Assembly: GCA_023415475.1 (NCBI GenBank)
Contig: JAEZKL010000013.1
Coordinates: 1 to 64,000, forward strand
Direction: 5' to 3'
Source of the DNA: Bacillota bacterium
GTDB lineage: Bacteria; Bacillota; Clostridia; Lachnospirales; Lachnospiraceae
DNA: 64,000 nucleotides
Shown: piece after piece, positions 25,629-33,996 of the stretch
How positions within the stretch are numbered: position 1 is the stretch's first letter
How the letters are laid out: every line of letters begins with the position of its first letter
The notes under the pieces: generated by a model
Database searches by the model: none
What the model saw: only the letters and a program-made list of their open reading frames with translations
What the model was told of the DNA's origin: nothing
Position numbers and translations under genes: made by a program

Positions 25629-27461
25629 ATGAAACGAATAATAGGAAAAGTCAGTTGGAAGAAAGTAATTATATGGGTAGCAATTCTCGCAGTCCTTCTT
25701 ATCGGAGCCAGAATAGGCATTCAAGGGATGAAGTCACAATTCAAAAACAAATCACAGGATCAGGCTGAAATCAACACAGCCAATGTCGAAATCAGAGATA
25801 TTCAGAATGTGCTGTCATCCTCCGGTACCATAGCACCTCTCAATACCTATGAGGTTACCACCTTAGTGCAAGGAGAAATAATCGCTGCTGATTTTGAAGA
25901 AGGTGATATGGTTGAGGAAGGTCAGGTATTATACCAGGTAGCTACCGAGAATCTTGATTCAGAAATTGATACGGCTCAGACCTCGGTAGATAGGGCAGAA
26001 AAGAATCTATCCAAAGCTCAGAATAGCTATGAGGATGCTCTTGCAGATTACAACGATGCGAAGGAAGATTATGAAGAAGCGAAGGATAAGTATGGCAATC
26101 CGAATATAACCTCTACAGAAACCGGAATCATCAAGATGCTATATGTAGAGGAGGGAGATACGGTACAGGCAGGCGCTCAGATTGCACAGATTTATGACAA
26201 TAGCTCGATGCTCCTTACAGTCCCTTTCTCTGCTGCTGAGGTGGATCAGTCCCTGGTGGGCAAGAAAGCTACGATAACCCTTGAAGCAACGGAAGAAGAA
26301 CTAACCGGTACTGTAACAAAGGTAAGCAATATTGATGAAGTATTAAGCGGAAACCGTCTGGTGAACCAGGTAACTATTCAGGTTAAGAATCCCGGTGGGC
26401 TTAGTTCTACTACCTCTGCGACTGCGGTAATCGGTAAATATTACAGTAGCGGTGAGGGTACCTTTGGTGTATTAACAGATACGATACTGAAGGCAGAGGT
26501 CTCCGGCGAGATTGAAAAGCTTTTCATTGATGAGAGCAGTAGTGTCAAAGAAGGAGATGTTATCTATACCTTATCAGATAAATCAATAGAAACCCAGCTG
26601 GAGAACTACCAGAGTAAGCTTAAAAATGCACAGAATGCAGTAGACAATGCCAAGGACAGTGTAGAAAATGCGCAGGAGTCAATTGAAGATGCCAAAACAA
26701 AGCTTCAGGATGTAATAGATAACAGAACAGATTATAGCATCAAGGCACCTATTTCCGGTATAATCGTCAGCAAGGAGGCTCTGGTTGGAGATACCATAAA
26801 ATCAAACAGTGCGAACAGTACCTTATGCATAATCTACGATTTGTCCGCTGTGACCTTTGAAATGAGTGTGGATGAGCTTGACGTCAATAAGGCTAAGGTT
26901 GGCCAGGAGGTTGAGATTGTAGCGGATGCTTATGAAGATATTACTTTTCAGGGAATTGTTACTAATATCAGCTTGTTAAGCAGTACCAGTCAGGGTGTTA
27001 CCCAATATCCTGTAACCGTTAAAATTACTGAGGCGGGAGATTTATTACCCGGTATGAATGTAACCGGTAAGATCATCACCACAAAGGCGGAACAGGTAAT
27101 TGCCATTCCAAGTGATGCTCTAATGCGCGGAAATGTCGTATATGTAGAGGATGCATCGGTAACAGAGGCAGTAGGAGATGTCCCGGCCGGATTCAGAAAG
27201 GTAGCGGTAGAAACGGGTATCACCGATGGTGATTATATTGAAATTATCAGCGGCTTGAACGGTGATGAGAAGGTATATGTTCAAAGAATATCAGAAGCGG
27301 TAATGATGATGCCGGGCATGGGCTTTGAGATACAGGGCGGTATGCCAAATGGAGGTATGTCAGGTGGAGGCATGCCAAGTGGAGGTATGCCAAGTGGTGG
27401 TAATTTTAGCGGTGGCGGTAGAAGTCGGAGTAATAGTGGGTTCCCTGGTAGCAGACAATAG
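25629..27461 (+). CDS. MacA/HlyD-like efflux adaptor with internal duplication
   Basis: A 610-residue membrane-fusion protein, much longer than MacA (about 370). One N-terminal helix (IIWVAILAVLLIGARIG) anchors it. It contains two successive lipoyl/coiled-coil/barrel units. Unit 1 (about 50-280) begins VTTLVQGEIIAADFEEGDMV and has coiled coil SVDRAEKNLSKAQNSYEDAL. Unit 2 (about 285-510) begins KAEVSGEIEKLFIDESSSV and has coiled coil NAQNAVDNAKDSVENAQESI. The C-terminal tail is Gly/Met-rich (GGMPSGGMPSGG). It precedes an ABC ATPase and a MacB-type permease; repeat C sits between it and the ATPase. The adaptor should link the permease to the thick wall or its substrate. Confidence 0.88.
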   Translation: MKRIIGKVSWKKVIIWVAILAVLLIGARIGIQGMKSQFKNKSQDQAEINTANVEIRDIQNVLSSSGTIAPLNTYEVTTLVQGEIIAADFEEGDMVEEGQVLYQVATENLDSEIDTAQTSVDRAEKNLSKAQNSYEDALADYNDAKEDYEEAKDKYGNPNITSTETGIIKMLYVEEGDTVQAGAQIAQIYDNSSMLLTVPFSAAEVDQSLVGKKATITLEATEEELTGTVTKVSNIDEVLSGNRLVNQVTIQVKNPGGLSSTTSATAVIGKYYSSGEGTFGVLTDTILKAEVSGEIEKLFIDESSSVKEGDVIYTLSDKSIETQLENYQSKLKNAQNAVDNAKDSVENAQESIEDAKTKLQDVIDNRTDYSIKAPISGIIVSKEALVGDTIKSNSANSTLCIIYDLSAVTFEMSVDELDVNKAKVGQEVEIVADAYEDITFQGIVTNISLLSSTSQGVTQYPVTVKITEAGDLLPGMNVTGKIITTKAEQVIAIPSDALMRGNVVYVEDASVTEAVGDVPAGFRKVAVETGITDGDYIEIISGLNGDEKVYVQRISEAVMMMPGMGFEIQGGMPNGGMSGGGMPSGGMPSGGNFSGGGRSRSNSGFPGSRQ

Positions 27462-27470
27462 GAGGTACTA

Positions 27471-27540
27471 GATTGAAAAATCACAGATTTTTCAATCGGC
27501 AAATTTGTGCTGCCGCCCAAATTCGCGGGTTTGCGGCAGA
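27471..27540. repeat. Palindromic repeat C, copy 2, inside an operon
   Basis: It begins GATTGAAAAATCACAGATTT and ends near TTTGCGGCAGA. It differs from copy 1 (13501-13580) at only a few positions over its first 55 nt. It lies between the adaptor and ATPase genes and keeps an open frame into the ATPase gene. Confidence 0.8.
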
Positions 27541-27553
27541 ATGGAGGATTGGT

Positions 27554-28288
27554 ATGAATGGTGAGCAGATATATGATAAAACGCAAGTACCTCTGATTCA
27601 ATTGATTGATATCCACAAAATATATCAGATGGGAAGCACTGAGGTCCGTGCTAACGATGGCATTAATCTTAAAATAATGGAAGGAGAATTTGTTGCCATC
27701 GTCGGTAAGTCCGGAAGTGGAAAATCTACCATAATGAATATCATTGGTGCATTGGATGTACCGACCTCCGGTCAATATATACTGAAGGGTCAGGATGTCA
27801 GTAAGATGAAAAATGATGCTCTTGCCGAGGTACGGAATAGAACCATTGGATTTATCTTTCAGCAGTATAATCTTCTGCCAAAACAGAATTTGTTGGAGAA
27901 CGTAGAGCTGCCCTTGCTGTATGCAGGTATTCATAAAAGGGACCGTAAGCAGCTGGCAATGGAGGCTTTGAAAAGAGTAGGTATTGATGACAAATGGAAG
28001 AATATGCGAAACCAGCTATCCGGTGGTCAGCAGCTAAGAGGTGCGGTAGCAAGAGCCGTGCTCGGCAAACCATCTTTGATTCTGGCGGATGAACCGACCG
28101 GTGCACTTGACTCCAAAACGAGCCGTGAGCTGTTGGACTTCCTAAAGCAGTTGAATGAAGAAGGGAATACCATTGTGCTCATAACCCATGACCGTTCTAT
28201 TGCAGAGGAAGCAAACCGAATTGTAACCTTAAAGGATGGCAAAATAACCTTTGATGGCTCTGTCGAAGAGTATAGGAAGCAGGTGTAA
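27554..28288 (+). CDS. ABC transporter ATPase, MacB/LolD-like
   Basis: The ATG at 27554 is chosen because GGAGG precedes it by 6 nt. A longer frame from 27473 would translate repeat C into an artefactual N-terminus (NHRFFNRQICAAAQIR). The 244-residue product has Walker A (VGKSGSGKST), Q-loop (FIFQQYNLLPKQN), signature LSGGQQLRGAVARA, Walker B (SLILADEPTGALD) and H-loop (LITHD). The signature helix differs from the usual LSGGQQQRVAIARA at two positions (Q to L, V to G). It powers the downstream FtsX-fold permease, 1 nt after its stop codon. Confidence 0.9.
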   Translation: MNGEQIYDKTQVPLIQLIDIHKIYQMGSTEVRANDGINLKIMEGEFVAIVGKSGSGKSTIMNIIGALDVPTSGQYILKGQDVSKMKNDALAEVRNRTIGFIFQQYNLLPKQNLLENVELPLLYAGIHKRDRKQLAMEALKRVGIDDKWKNMRNQLSGGQQLRGAVARAVLGKPSLILADEPTGALDSKTSRELLDFLKQLNEEGNTIVLITHDRSIAEEANRIVTLKDGKITFDGSVEEYRKQV

Positions 28289-28289
28289 G

Positions 28290-29462
28290 ATGAAATTCAG
28301 TCAAGCGTTTAAATTAGCTTTGAAAAGTATCTTAGGCAGTAAAATGCGATCCTTTCTTACCATGCTGGGTATGATTATCGGTGTTGCCTCTGTAATTACC
28401 TTATTGGGTCTGGTGACAGGTGTAACCAATTATATTGTGGATACCTTTGCGGATATGGGTACGAATATGATCAGTGTATCGATTACCGGTACTGATACCC
28501 GTAAGGTGGATGTGGATGAGATGTACGCATTTGCTGAAGAAAATGATGAGATATTCCAGGGAATCACTCCGACCGTGAACGCAAGCTATACAGTGAAAAA
28601 TGGCAGTAACTCTATGACCACCACAGTAATTGGTGTAGGCGAGCAATATATGGATATTAATGCATTGGAATTATCCTCAGGTCGTTTCATTCATTATGCT
28701 GATATTGCCAATCGTTATGAAGCCTGTGTGATCGGTACGTATGTGGCGGATGAATTGTTTGACGGAAAGGTCAGTCTGGGAGATACCATAAAAATCAGTG
28801 GTAAGGTATTTCGAATTGTCGGAATTCAGGAAGAACAGGCGGATTCGGAAGCTAATACAAAGGATGACCGAATCTATATTCCTTACTCCACGGCGACCAG
28901 ATTGTCAAAATCCTCGGAGATCTCCAGTTATACCTTTGCGGTGATTGATACGGATAATATGGAGTTTACTGAAGAGCTACTTGATAATTATCTCTATGGT
29001 ATCATGAAGAATGAAGAATTGTATAACATTACAAGTATGACGGAGCTTTTGGATACAATAAATACCATGACTAATATGCTCTCTGCTGTGCTTGGTGGTA
29101 TAGCCGGCATCTCGCTATTGGTGGCCGGAATCGGAATTATGAACATCATGCTGGTCTCCGTAGTTGAGAGAACAAAAGAAATCGGTATCCGCAAATCTCT
29201 CGGAGCGAAGAAACGGGATATCATGTCTCAATTCGTGATCGAAGCAATCGCCATCAGTACCACGGGAGGCTTCATCGGAATTATTATCGGAAGCATAGCT
29301 ACCAAGACCTTGGGTAATGCTTTTGGGATTGAAGCGGCGCCGACAATGGGAACGATTCTTTTAGCATTCGGAGTATCTGCCGGAATTGGCGTCGCTTTTG
29401 GATATATGCCGGCTAATAAAGCAGCGAAGTTGAATCCAATCGACGCTCTAAGAAGTGAATAA
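28290..29462 (+). CDS. MacB-like ABC permease (FtsX fold)
   Basis: The start is at 28290, one base after the ATPase stop. The 390-residue protein has the MacB arrangement: N-terminal helix (SFLTMLGMIIGVASVITLLG), an extracellular domain of about 210 residues (about 45-265), and three C-terminal helices (ISLLVAGIGIMNIMLVSV, ISTTGGFIGIIIGSIATK, ILLAFGVSAGIGVAFG). The ERTKEIGIRKSLGAKKRDI cytoplasmic segment is diagnostic. Known MacAB-type complexes move peptides, lipids or antibiotics by mechanotransmission. With the adaptor it forms a complete three-gene exporter. Confidence 0.9.
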   Translation: MKFSQAFKLALKSILGSKMRSFLTMLGMIIGVASVITLLGLVTGVTNYIVDTFADMGTNMISVSITGTDTRKVDVDEMYAFAEENDEIFQGITPTVNASYTVKNGSNSMTTTVIGVGEQYMDINALELSSGRFIHYADIANRYEACVIGTYVADELFDGKVSLGDTIKISGKVFRIVGIQEEQADSEANTKDDRIYIPYSTATRLSKSSEISSYTFAVIDTDNMEFTEELLDNYLYGIMKNEELYNITSMTELLDTINTMTNMLSAVLGGIAGISLLVAGIGIMNIMLVSVVERTKEIGIRKSLGAKKRDIMSQFVIEAIAISTTGGFIGIIIGSIATKTLGNAFGIEAAPTMGTILLAFGVSAGIGVAFGYMPANKAAKLNPIDALRSE

Positions 29463-29548
29463 ATTCCATGTTTCGCCAAAATATAGAAAAACTAGTAATA
29501 TTCTTTACTAATTCCTCAAAATCATATATAATTCATAAAGTGTGTATT

Positions 29549-29691
29549 TTGAAAAATTATAGATTTTCAAGCAGCATACAATAGAAAGCACGCTTCGCAA
29601 CCTTTCTATTGTCATGAATTATGTGTTGCCGCCCATATTGAAAAACGAAGTTTTTAATCATGAATTCGCGATGCTTTGGCAGCATGAATGA
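29549..29691. repeat. Repeat C copy 3, interrupted by repeat B and another hairpin
   Basis: The flanks match repeat C (GAAAAATTATAGATTTTCAA; GTTGCCGCCCA; AATTCGCG; TTTGGCAGCATGAATGATT). Between them lie a reverse-orientation repeat B (29578-29618: ACAATAGAAAG ... CTTTCTATTGT, then CATGAA) and a second hairpin, TTGAAAAA-CGAAG-TTTTTAA (29639-29656), followed by TCATGAA. It lies between the exporter and chemoreceptor genes. Confidence 0.75.
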
Positions 29692-29749
29692 TTTGTGTGG
29701 CCGGCATATATGATTGTGATATGCCAACTATATTCAAGGGGGAATAAAA

Positions 29750-31420
29750 ATGTTTAAATCATTGTCGAGCAGAATACTGGCAGTTATTATATTATTGATT
29801 GCTCTATGCTGTGCATCTTTAATTGGTGTATCGTATTATGTAATCCAACTGTCTGTGACAAACCAAATGAAGAGTGATGGGTCTACATTAATCCAAAACC
29901 TCAAACGTGAAATCAAAGATAAACACGTAACCAGCTTGTCAGCTCTTCAGGAAATTTTTATGGAGATTAAGGATGAGAGTAATGGAAATATTGTGTATGT
30001 CTCTCTATCGGATGAGAATGCACAGGTTATTGTGTCTGATGAGATACTTGCCACTTCCGGTGATGACAGTGCGGATGCGATATCCTCTGCAACCTCGGAA
30101 GGAAATGTATCTGAAGTTCTGGAACAGCAAACCACGATAGGGCAGATCATAACGACTGCAACCGGGGAAAAGGTATATAATGTTTCAACTGATTTTGTAA
30201 TGTCTGAGCAAATATCGGGAGCCTTAAATCTTGGTATCTCTCTGAAAAGCATGTATGATCAGATCAGGCAGTCCTTAATCATAACTGCTATGTTATCATT
30301 CATAATTATGCTGGTCGCTTGTGTATCTGCTATCATTATGGCAAGAAGAATTATTCGTCCGATTACGTTGATGTCCGGTAGTCTCAAGACCTTTGCGAAA
30401 GGTGATTTTACCGTAGGCTTCACAAGTAAGGGGAAGGATGAGATCGGTGAGATGGGAGATGCGTTGAGTGAAATGGAACAGACCCTGCGTACTATGGTAG
30501 CAGAAATCAGTCAGAATGCGGGAAGGGTGACTAAGAGCTCGCAAGAATTAACTTCAGTGTGTTTGGATACCTCCGGGATGGCAGAAGGAATAGCCAGAGC
30601 CTCAGGAGAATTGGCAACGGCTTCTACGACTCTTGCAACCAGTTCGGTAGATGGCTTTGAGCAGTTGAATAATCTTGCTAATGAAATCACATTAATTTCT
30701 CAGAGAGCCGATGGAATGAAATCCAGCATAATCGAAACAAAACAGTCGAATGCAATCGGACTGAATAATATACGCGAGCTTCTGGAGGCAGTGACTGCTA
30801 ATGAAGAGGTTACCATTAAGATCAAGGAAATGGTAGATATGCTTGGTAACAAGTCAGAAGCTATCACTGATATCACGAACGTAATTAAGAACATATCGGA
30901 ACAGACTAAGCTGTTAGCACTCAACGCCATGATAGAAAGCGCAAGAGCAGGTGAGACAGGTAAGGGGTTTGCAGTTGTTGCGAATGAAATCAGGAAGCTG
31001 TCTGATCAAACAGCGAGCTCCGTAGAAAATATTGAGAAAATTATTGATGAGGTCAGCAGCGCAATCGCTGAGACCCAGGATTATGTAACTAAGGGCTCAG
31101 AGGTGCTGATTAGAACCACGGCTGTTTCTAAAGATACAAAGAAAGCTTTTAAACAGATCGATAAATCAATCACAACGATAGTAGAGGAAATTCAGATTAT
31201 GATAGATAGCATCGATCAGGTTGATCGCCATAAGAATGAGGTGGTTGGTGCAATCGAGAGCATCTCTGCTATCGCTGAAGAGACAACTTCCTCAACCGAA
31301 GAAATTGCATCCTCCTTAGAGCTTCAGCTTGTGGCGATAGAATCAGCCTCCAGCTCAGCGAGACAGCTTCAGGAAATAGCACAGGAGCTGGAGAAGCTGG
31401 TAGGACAATTCACAGTATAA
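29750..31420 (+). CDS. Methyl-accepting chemotaxis protein
   Basis: A 556-residue transmembrane chemoreceptor. TM1 (LAVIILLIALCCASLIGVSY), an extracellular sensor of about 130 residues, TM2 (IITAMLSFIIMLVACVSAII), HAMP (about 195-250, RRIIRPITLMSGSLKTFAKG) and a long signalling hairpin with the conserved tip (ALNAMIESARAGETGKGFAV). The sensor has no obvious dCache motifs and is compact. It relays a ligand signal to CheA/CheW, which are not encoded nearby. AAGGGGG precedes the ATG. The gene ends overlapping the next reading frame; the DUF1801 gene starts 38 nt later. Confidence 0.92.
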   Translation: MFKSLSSRILAVIILLIALCCASLIGVSYYVIQLSVTNQMKSDGSTLIQNLKREIKDKHVTSLSALQEIFMEIKDESNGNIVYVSLSDENAQVIVSDEILATSGDDSADAISSATSEGNVSEVLEQQTTIGQIITTATGEKVYNVSTDFVMSEQISGALNLGISLKSMYDQIRQSLIITAMLSFIIMLVACVSAIIMARRIIRPITLMSGSLKTFAKGDFTVGFTSKGKDEIGEMGDALSEMEQTLRTMVAEISQNAGRVTKSSQELTSVCLDTSGMAEGIARASGELATASTTLATSSVDGFEQLNNLANEITLISQRADGMKSSIIETKQSNAIGLNNIRELLEAVTANEEVTIKIKEMVDMLGNKSEAITDITNVIKNISEQTKLLALNAMIESARAGETGKGFAVVANEIRKLSDQTASSVENIEKIIDEVSSAIAETQDYVTKGSEVLIRTTAVSKDTKKAFKQIDKSITTIVEEIQIMIDSIDQVDRHKNEVVGAIESISAIAEETTSSTEEIASSLELQLVAIESASSSARQLQEIAQELEKLVGQFTV

Positions 31421-31458
31421 TGATACCGGATAATAGGATATTAGAAGGGAGATATTCC

Positions 31459-31821
31459 ATGTCAGTAGAATATAAAACCATTGATGAATATATCGTAGCC
31501 TTTCCACCGGAGATACAAACCATCCTTAATAACATTAGAGATATCATTAGGGAACTGGTTCCGGAAGCAACAGAGCGGATTAGCTACCAGATGCCAACCT
31601 TTTATCTGAATGGTAATCTGGTACATTTTGCTGCTTTTAAGAAGCATATTGGCTTCTATCCGACACCAAGCGGTATCGAAGCCTTTCAGGAAGAGCTAAG
31701 CAAATACAAAGGAGCAAAAGGATCCGTCCAATTTCCACTTGATCAGCCGATCCCTTATGATTTAATTCGTAAGATCGTTCTTTATCGACTGGAAGAAAGC
31801 CGTAACAGTAAGAAGAAGTAA
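31459..31821 (+). CDS. DUF1801-family protein
   Basis: The ATG at 31459 is preferred, with AAGGGAG before it; a longer frame starts at the chemoreceptor stop. The 120-residue product matches DUF1801/YdhG-like proteins: TIDEYIVAFPPEIQTILNNI, RISYQMPTFYLNGNLVHFAA, FKKHIGFYPTPSGIEAF and the C-terminal SVQFPLDQPIPYDLIRKIV. The family has a frataxin-like or SHOCT-like small fold; biochemical role is not established. It is probably co-transcribed with the chemoreceptor and ends before a bidirectional terminator. Confidence 0.85.
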   Translation: MSVEYKTIDEYIVAFPPEIQTILNNIRDIIRELVPEATERISYQMPTFYLNGNLVHFAAFKKHIGFYPTPSGIEAFQEELSKYKGAKGSVQFPLDQPIPYDLIRKIVLYRLEESRNSKKK

Positions 31822-31888
31822 GCTTCATCTTTCTCATCCCTCGTACTGGGTATTTGAAGGAAAACTAAACTAAATAATTCTGGTATTT

Positions 31889-31927
31889 AAAAGGAAGGTC
31901 AGCTTTTGAAAAGCGGCCTTCCTTTTT
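31889..31927. terminator. Bidirectional terminator
   Basis: AAAAGGAAGG ... CCTTCCTTTTT with an inner AGCTTTT/AAAAGC stem lies between the convergent DUF1801 and serS genes. Confidence 0.85.
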
Positions 31928-31950
31928 AATGATATCATATCGGGAATGAT

Positions 31951-33228
31951 TTATTTGATTACTTTGAGACCGCCCATGTATGGCTGTAATGCAACAGGAA
32001 TATTGATAGAACCGTCTTCGTTTAAGTTGTTTTCTAAGAAAGCGATCAGCATTCTCGGAGGAGCAACTACAGTATTGTTTAAGGTATGAGCGAAGTATTT
32101 ACCGCCTTCTCCAACGACACGGATCTTAAGACGACGAGCCTGTGCATCACCAAGGTTAGAGCAGCTGCCTACCTCGAAATATTTCTTCTGTCTCGGAGAC
32201 CATGCCTCTACGTCTATTGACTTCACTTTTAGATCAGCCAGGTCACCGGAGCAGCACTCTAAGGTTCTTACCGGAATATCAAGGGTACGGAAAAGGTCTA
32301 CCGTGTTCTGCCACAGCTTATCGAACCAAGCCATACTGTCCTCCGGCTTACACACTACGATCATTTCCTGCTTCTCAAACTGATGGATACGGTATACGCC
32401 TCTTTCCTCAAGACCATGAGCTCCCTTTTCCTTTCTGAAGCAAGGAGAGTAGCTGGTCAGTGCATGGGGGAGTGTATCCTCCTGAACGATAGTATCAATG
32501 TATTTACCAATCATGGAATGCTCGCTGGTACCGATCAGATATAAGTCTTCTCCTTCAATCTTATACATCATGGCATCCATCTCAGCAAAGCTCATTACAC
32601 CGGTTACAACTTCGCTGCGGATCATGAAAGGAGGAATACAATAAGTAAAACCACGGTCAATCATAAAGTCTCTTGCATAGGAGATGACAGCGGAATGCAA
32701 TCTGGCAATATTACCCATGAGGTAATAGAAGCCGTTACCGGCAACCTTTCTTGCACTGTCGAGATCGATACCGTTCAGTTTCTCCATGATCTCAGTATGA
32801 TAGGGGATCTCAAAGCCGGGAACAACAGGCTCACCATAACGCATTACCTCAACGTTTTCGCTGTCGTCTTTACCGATCGGAACGCTGGGATCGATGATGT
32901 TTGGAATGGTCATCATAATCTTTTTGATTTTCTCTTCCAGTTTGGCTTCCTTTGCCTCTAATTCTGCCAGACGCTCAGAATCAGCGGTTACACGTTTTTT
33001 CAGCTCCTCGGCCTCGGCCTTCTTGCCCTGTCCCATGAGACCACCAATCTCCTTGGAGATCTTATTTCTCTCAAATCTCAAGTTATCAGCTTCGGTTTTT
33101 GCATTTCGGCTCTCCACATCCAGAGCAATTACTTCATCCACTAAGGGAAGCTTATTATCCTGAAATTTATTACGAATATTCTGCTTTACGACCTCAGGAT
33201 TCTCTCTTACAAATTTTAAATCTAACAT
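31951..33228 (-). CDS. serS: Seryl-tRNA synthetase
   Basis: The start at 33228 (MLDLKFVRENPEVVKQN) is canonical for the family and has GGAGG 5 nt upstream; a longer frame to 33252 is ignored. The 425-residue product has the N-terminal tRNA-binding coiled-coil arm (about 25-105: VESRNAKTEADNLRFERNKI and AELEAKEAKLEEKIKKI) and the class II catalytic core, with motif 2 (PCFRKEKGAHGLEERGVYRIHQF) split as CFRKEKGAHG and RGVYRIHQFEKQE, and motif 3 (NNTVVAPPRMLIAFLEN). It charges tRNA-Ser (and tRNA-Sec where present). Expression is controlled by the T-box leader. Confidence 0.97.
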   Translation of the reverse strand: MLDLKFVRENPEVVKQNIRNKFQDNKLPLVDEVIALDVESRNAKTEADNLRFERNKISKEIGGLMGQGKKAEAEELKKRVTADSERLAELEAKEAKLEEKIKKIMMTIPNIIDPSVPIGKDDSENVEVMRYGEPVVPGFEIPYHTEIMEKLNGIDLDSARKVAGNGFYYLMGNIARLHSAVISYARDFMIDRGFTYCIPPFMIRSEVVTGVMSFAEMDAMMYKIEGEDLYLIGTSEHSMIGKYIDTIVQEDTLPHALTSYSPCFRKEKGAHGLEERGVYRIHQFEKQEMIVVCKPEDSMAWFDKLWQNTVDLFRTLDIPVRTLECCSGDLADLKVKSIDVEAWSPRQKKYFEVGSCSNLGDAQARRLKIRVVGEGGKYFAHTLNNTVVAPPRMLIAFLENNLNEDGSINIPVALQPYMGGLKVIK

Positions 33229-33325
33229 TGCTGCCTCCATTCTGCCGCCCATCGCGGCGCTTTCTTATTAATAATAATTGAACCTTAGTATGGGGGATAT
33301 TAATATAAGTAGATTATTGATATAA

Positions 33326-33600
33326 AAAAAAATTCCTCCGACCCATACATACATCATGGGACGAAAGGAATCCGCGTTGCCACCCAAATTGCCGAACGAT
33401 TATCATTCGGCCACCTCATAAGTACGATAAAGGGTACTAACCTTTCGGCTTATCACCGACAGCTCCAAAAGTGGAAGGACTTAATCTTTCACCGGTTCAC
33501 ACCAACCACCGGCTCTCTGGAGAAATAGTTAAATCGTAGCTTTTATCATCGCTGAGATATTACAGCTTAAATTAAGTGCTGTAGGATATTATTTGTTATG
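33326..33600 (-). promoter_or_regulatory. T-box riboswitch of serS
   Basis: On the minus strand the leader carries a stem I distal motif (CCAGAGAGCC ... GGTTGGTGTGAACC, 33494-33520), the near-invariant T-box GGGTGGCAACGCGG (33373-33386), and a terminator hairpin (33326-33372: CGTCCCAT/ATGGGTCG with TTTTTTTT). Uncharged tRNA-Ser pairing should favour the antiterminator and switch on serS. I could not assign the serine specifier codon with certainty. Confidence 0.92.
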
Positions 33601-33607
33601 TTTATTT

Positions 33608-33636
33608 ATTATATAACCGATTATTCAGTTTTTCAA
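33608..33636 (-). promoter_or_regulatory. serS promoter
   Basis: On the minus strand: TTGAAA (33631-33636), a 17-nt spacer and TATAAT (33608-33613), placed just before the T-box leader. Confidence 0.8.
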
Positions 33637-33852
33637 GTAAAATTTGCCGTTATCCCCATAATTACAAAACATTACAAAACAATAGGATGAAGCATATTAA
33701 ATAATGGAGATATACGGATAAATCTTAACAGTATATTAACTTGTTTCCATGCTATGATGGTAGTAAAATTGTAATTATATTGGATTAGTATGAATTATTT
33801 TGGAGGATTGGAATATCCAAATAATGTTTATTTGTCTAATATTTAACAATTG

Positions 33853-33881
33853 TTGCCAATAAAAATCTTCGGTGCTATAAT
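33853..33881 (+). promoter_or_regulatory. Promoter of the ech-hyp operon
   Basis: TTGCCA (33853-33858), a 17-nt spacer and TATAAT (33876-33881), about 115 nt before the echA start. Confidence 0.75.
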
Positions 33882-33887
33882 ACATAA

Positions 33888-33953
33888 GGTTTGTCAATGA
33901 TGCATAGGAGTATCGTTAAAGACGTAACTCTGAGGCGCTGTTGATTTTTTTTT
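33888..33953 (+). promoter_or_regulatory. ech leader with terminator-like hairpin
   Basis: TCAA (33894-33897) pairs with TTGA (33941-33944), enclosing GC/GC, GGAGT/ACTCT and CGT/ACG stems, and is followed by nine T. This terminator-like structure sits between the promoter and echA, so it could attenuate the operon. The stem has bulges and wobbles, so a strong terminator is not certain. Confidence 0.45.
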
Positions 33954-33996
33954 GTTTTATTTGCTATACAAATAATTTAAGTAAGGTGACGTGAGT

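Larger units (their letters stand above)
33229..33996. other. Divergent control region: serS T-box and ech leader
   Basis: About 770 bases without a protein gene. It holds the leftward serS T-box leader and its promoter (33326-33636), then AT-rich sequence to about 33850, then the rightward ech promoter and a terminator-like leader (33853-33953). Confidence 0.8.

Noticed and set aside
27473..27553. N-terminal extension of the ABC ATPase
   Set aside because: It is translated repeat C; the ATG at 27554 has GGAGG and fits the family N-terminus.
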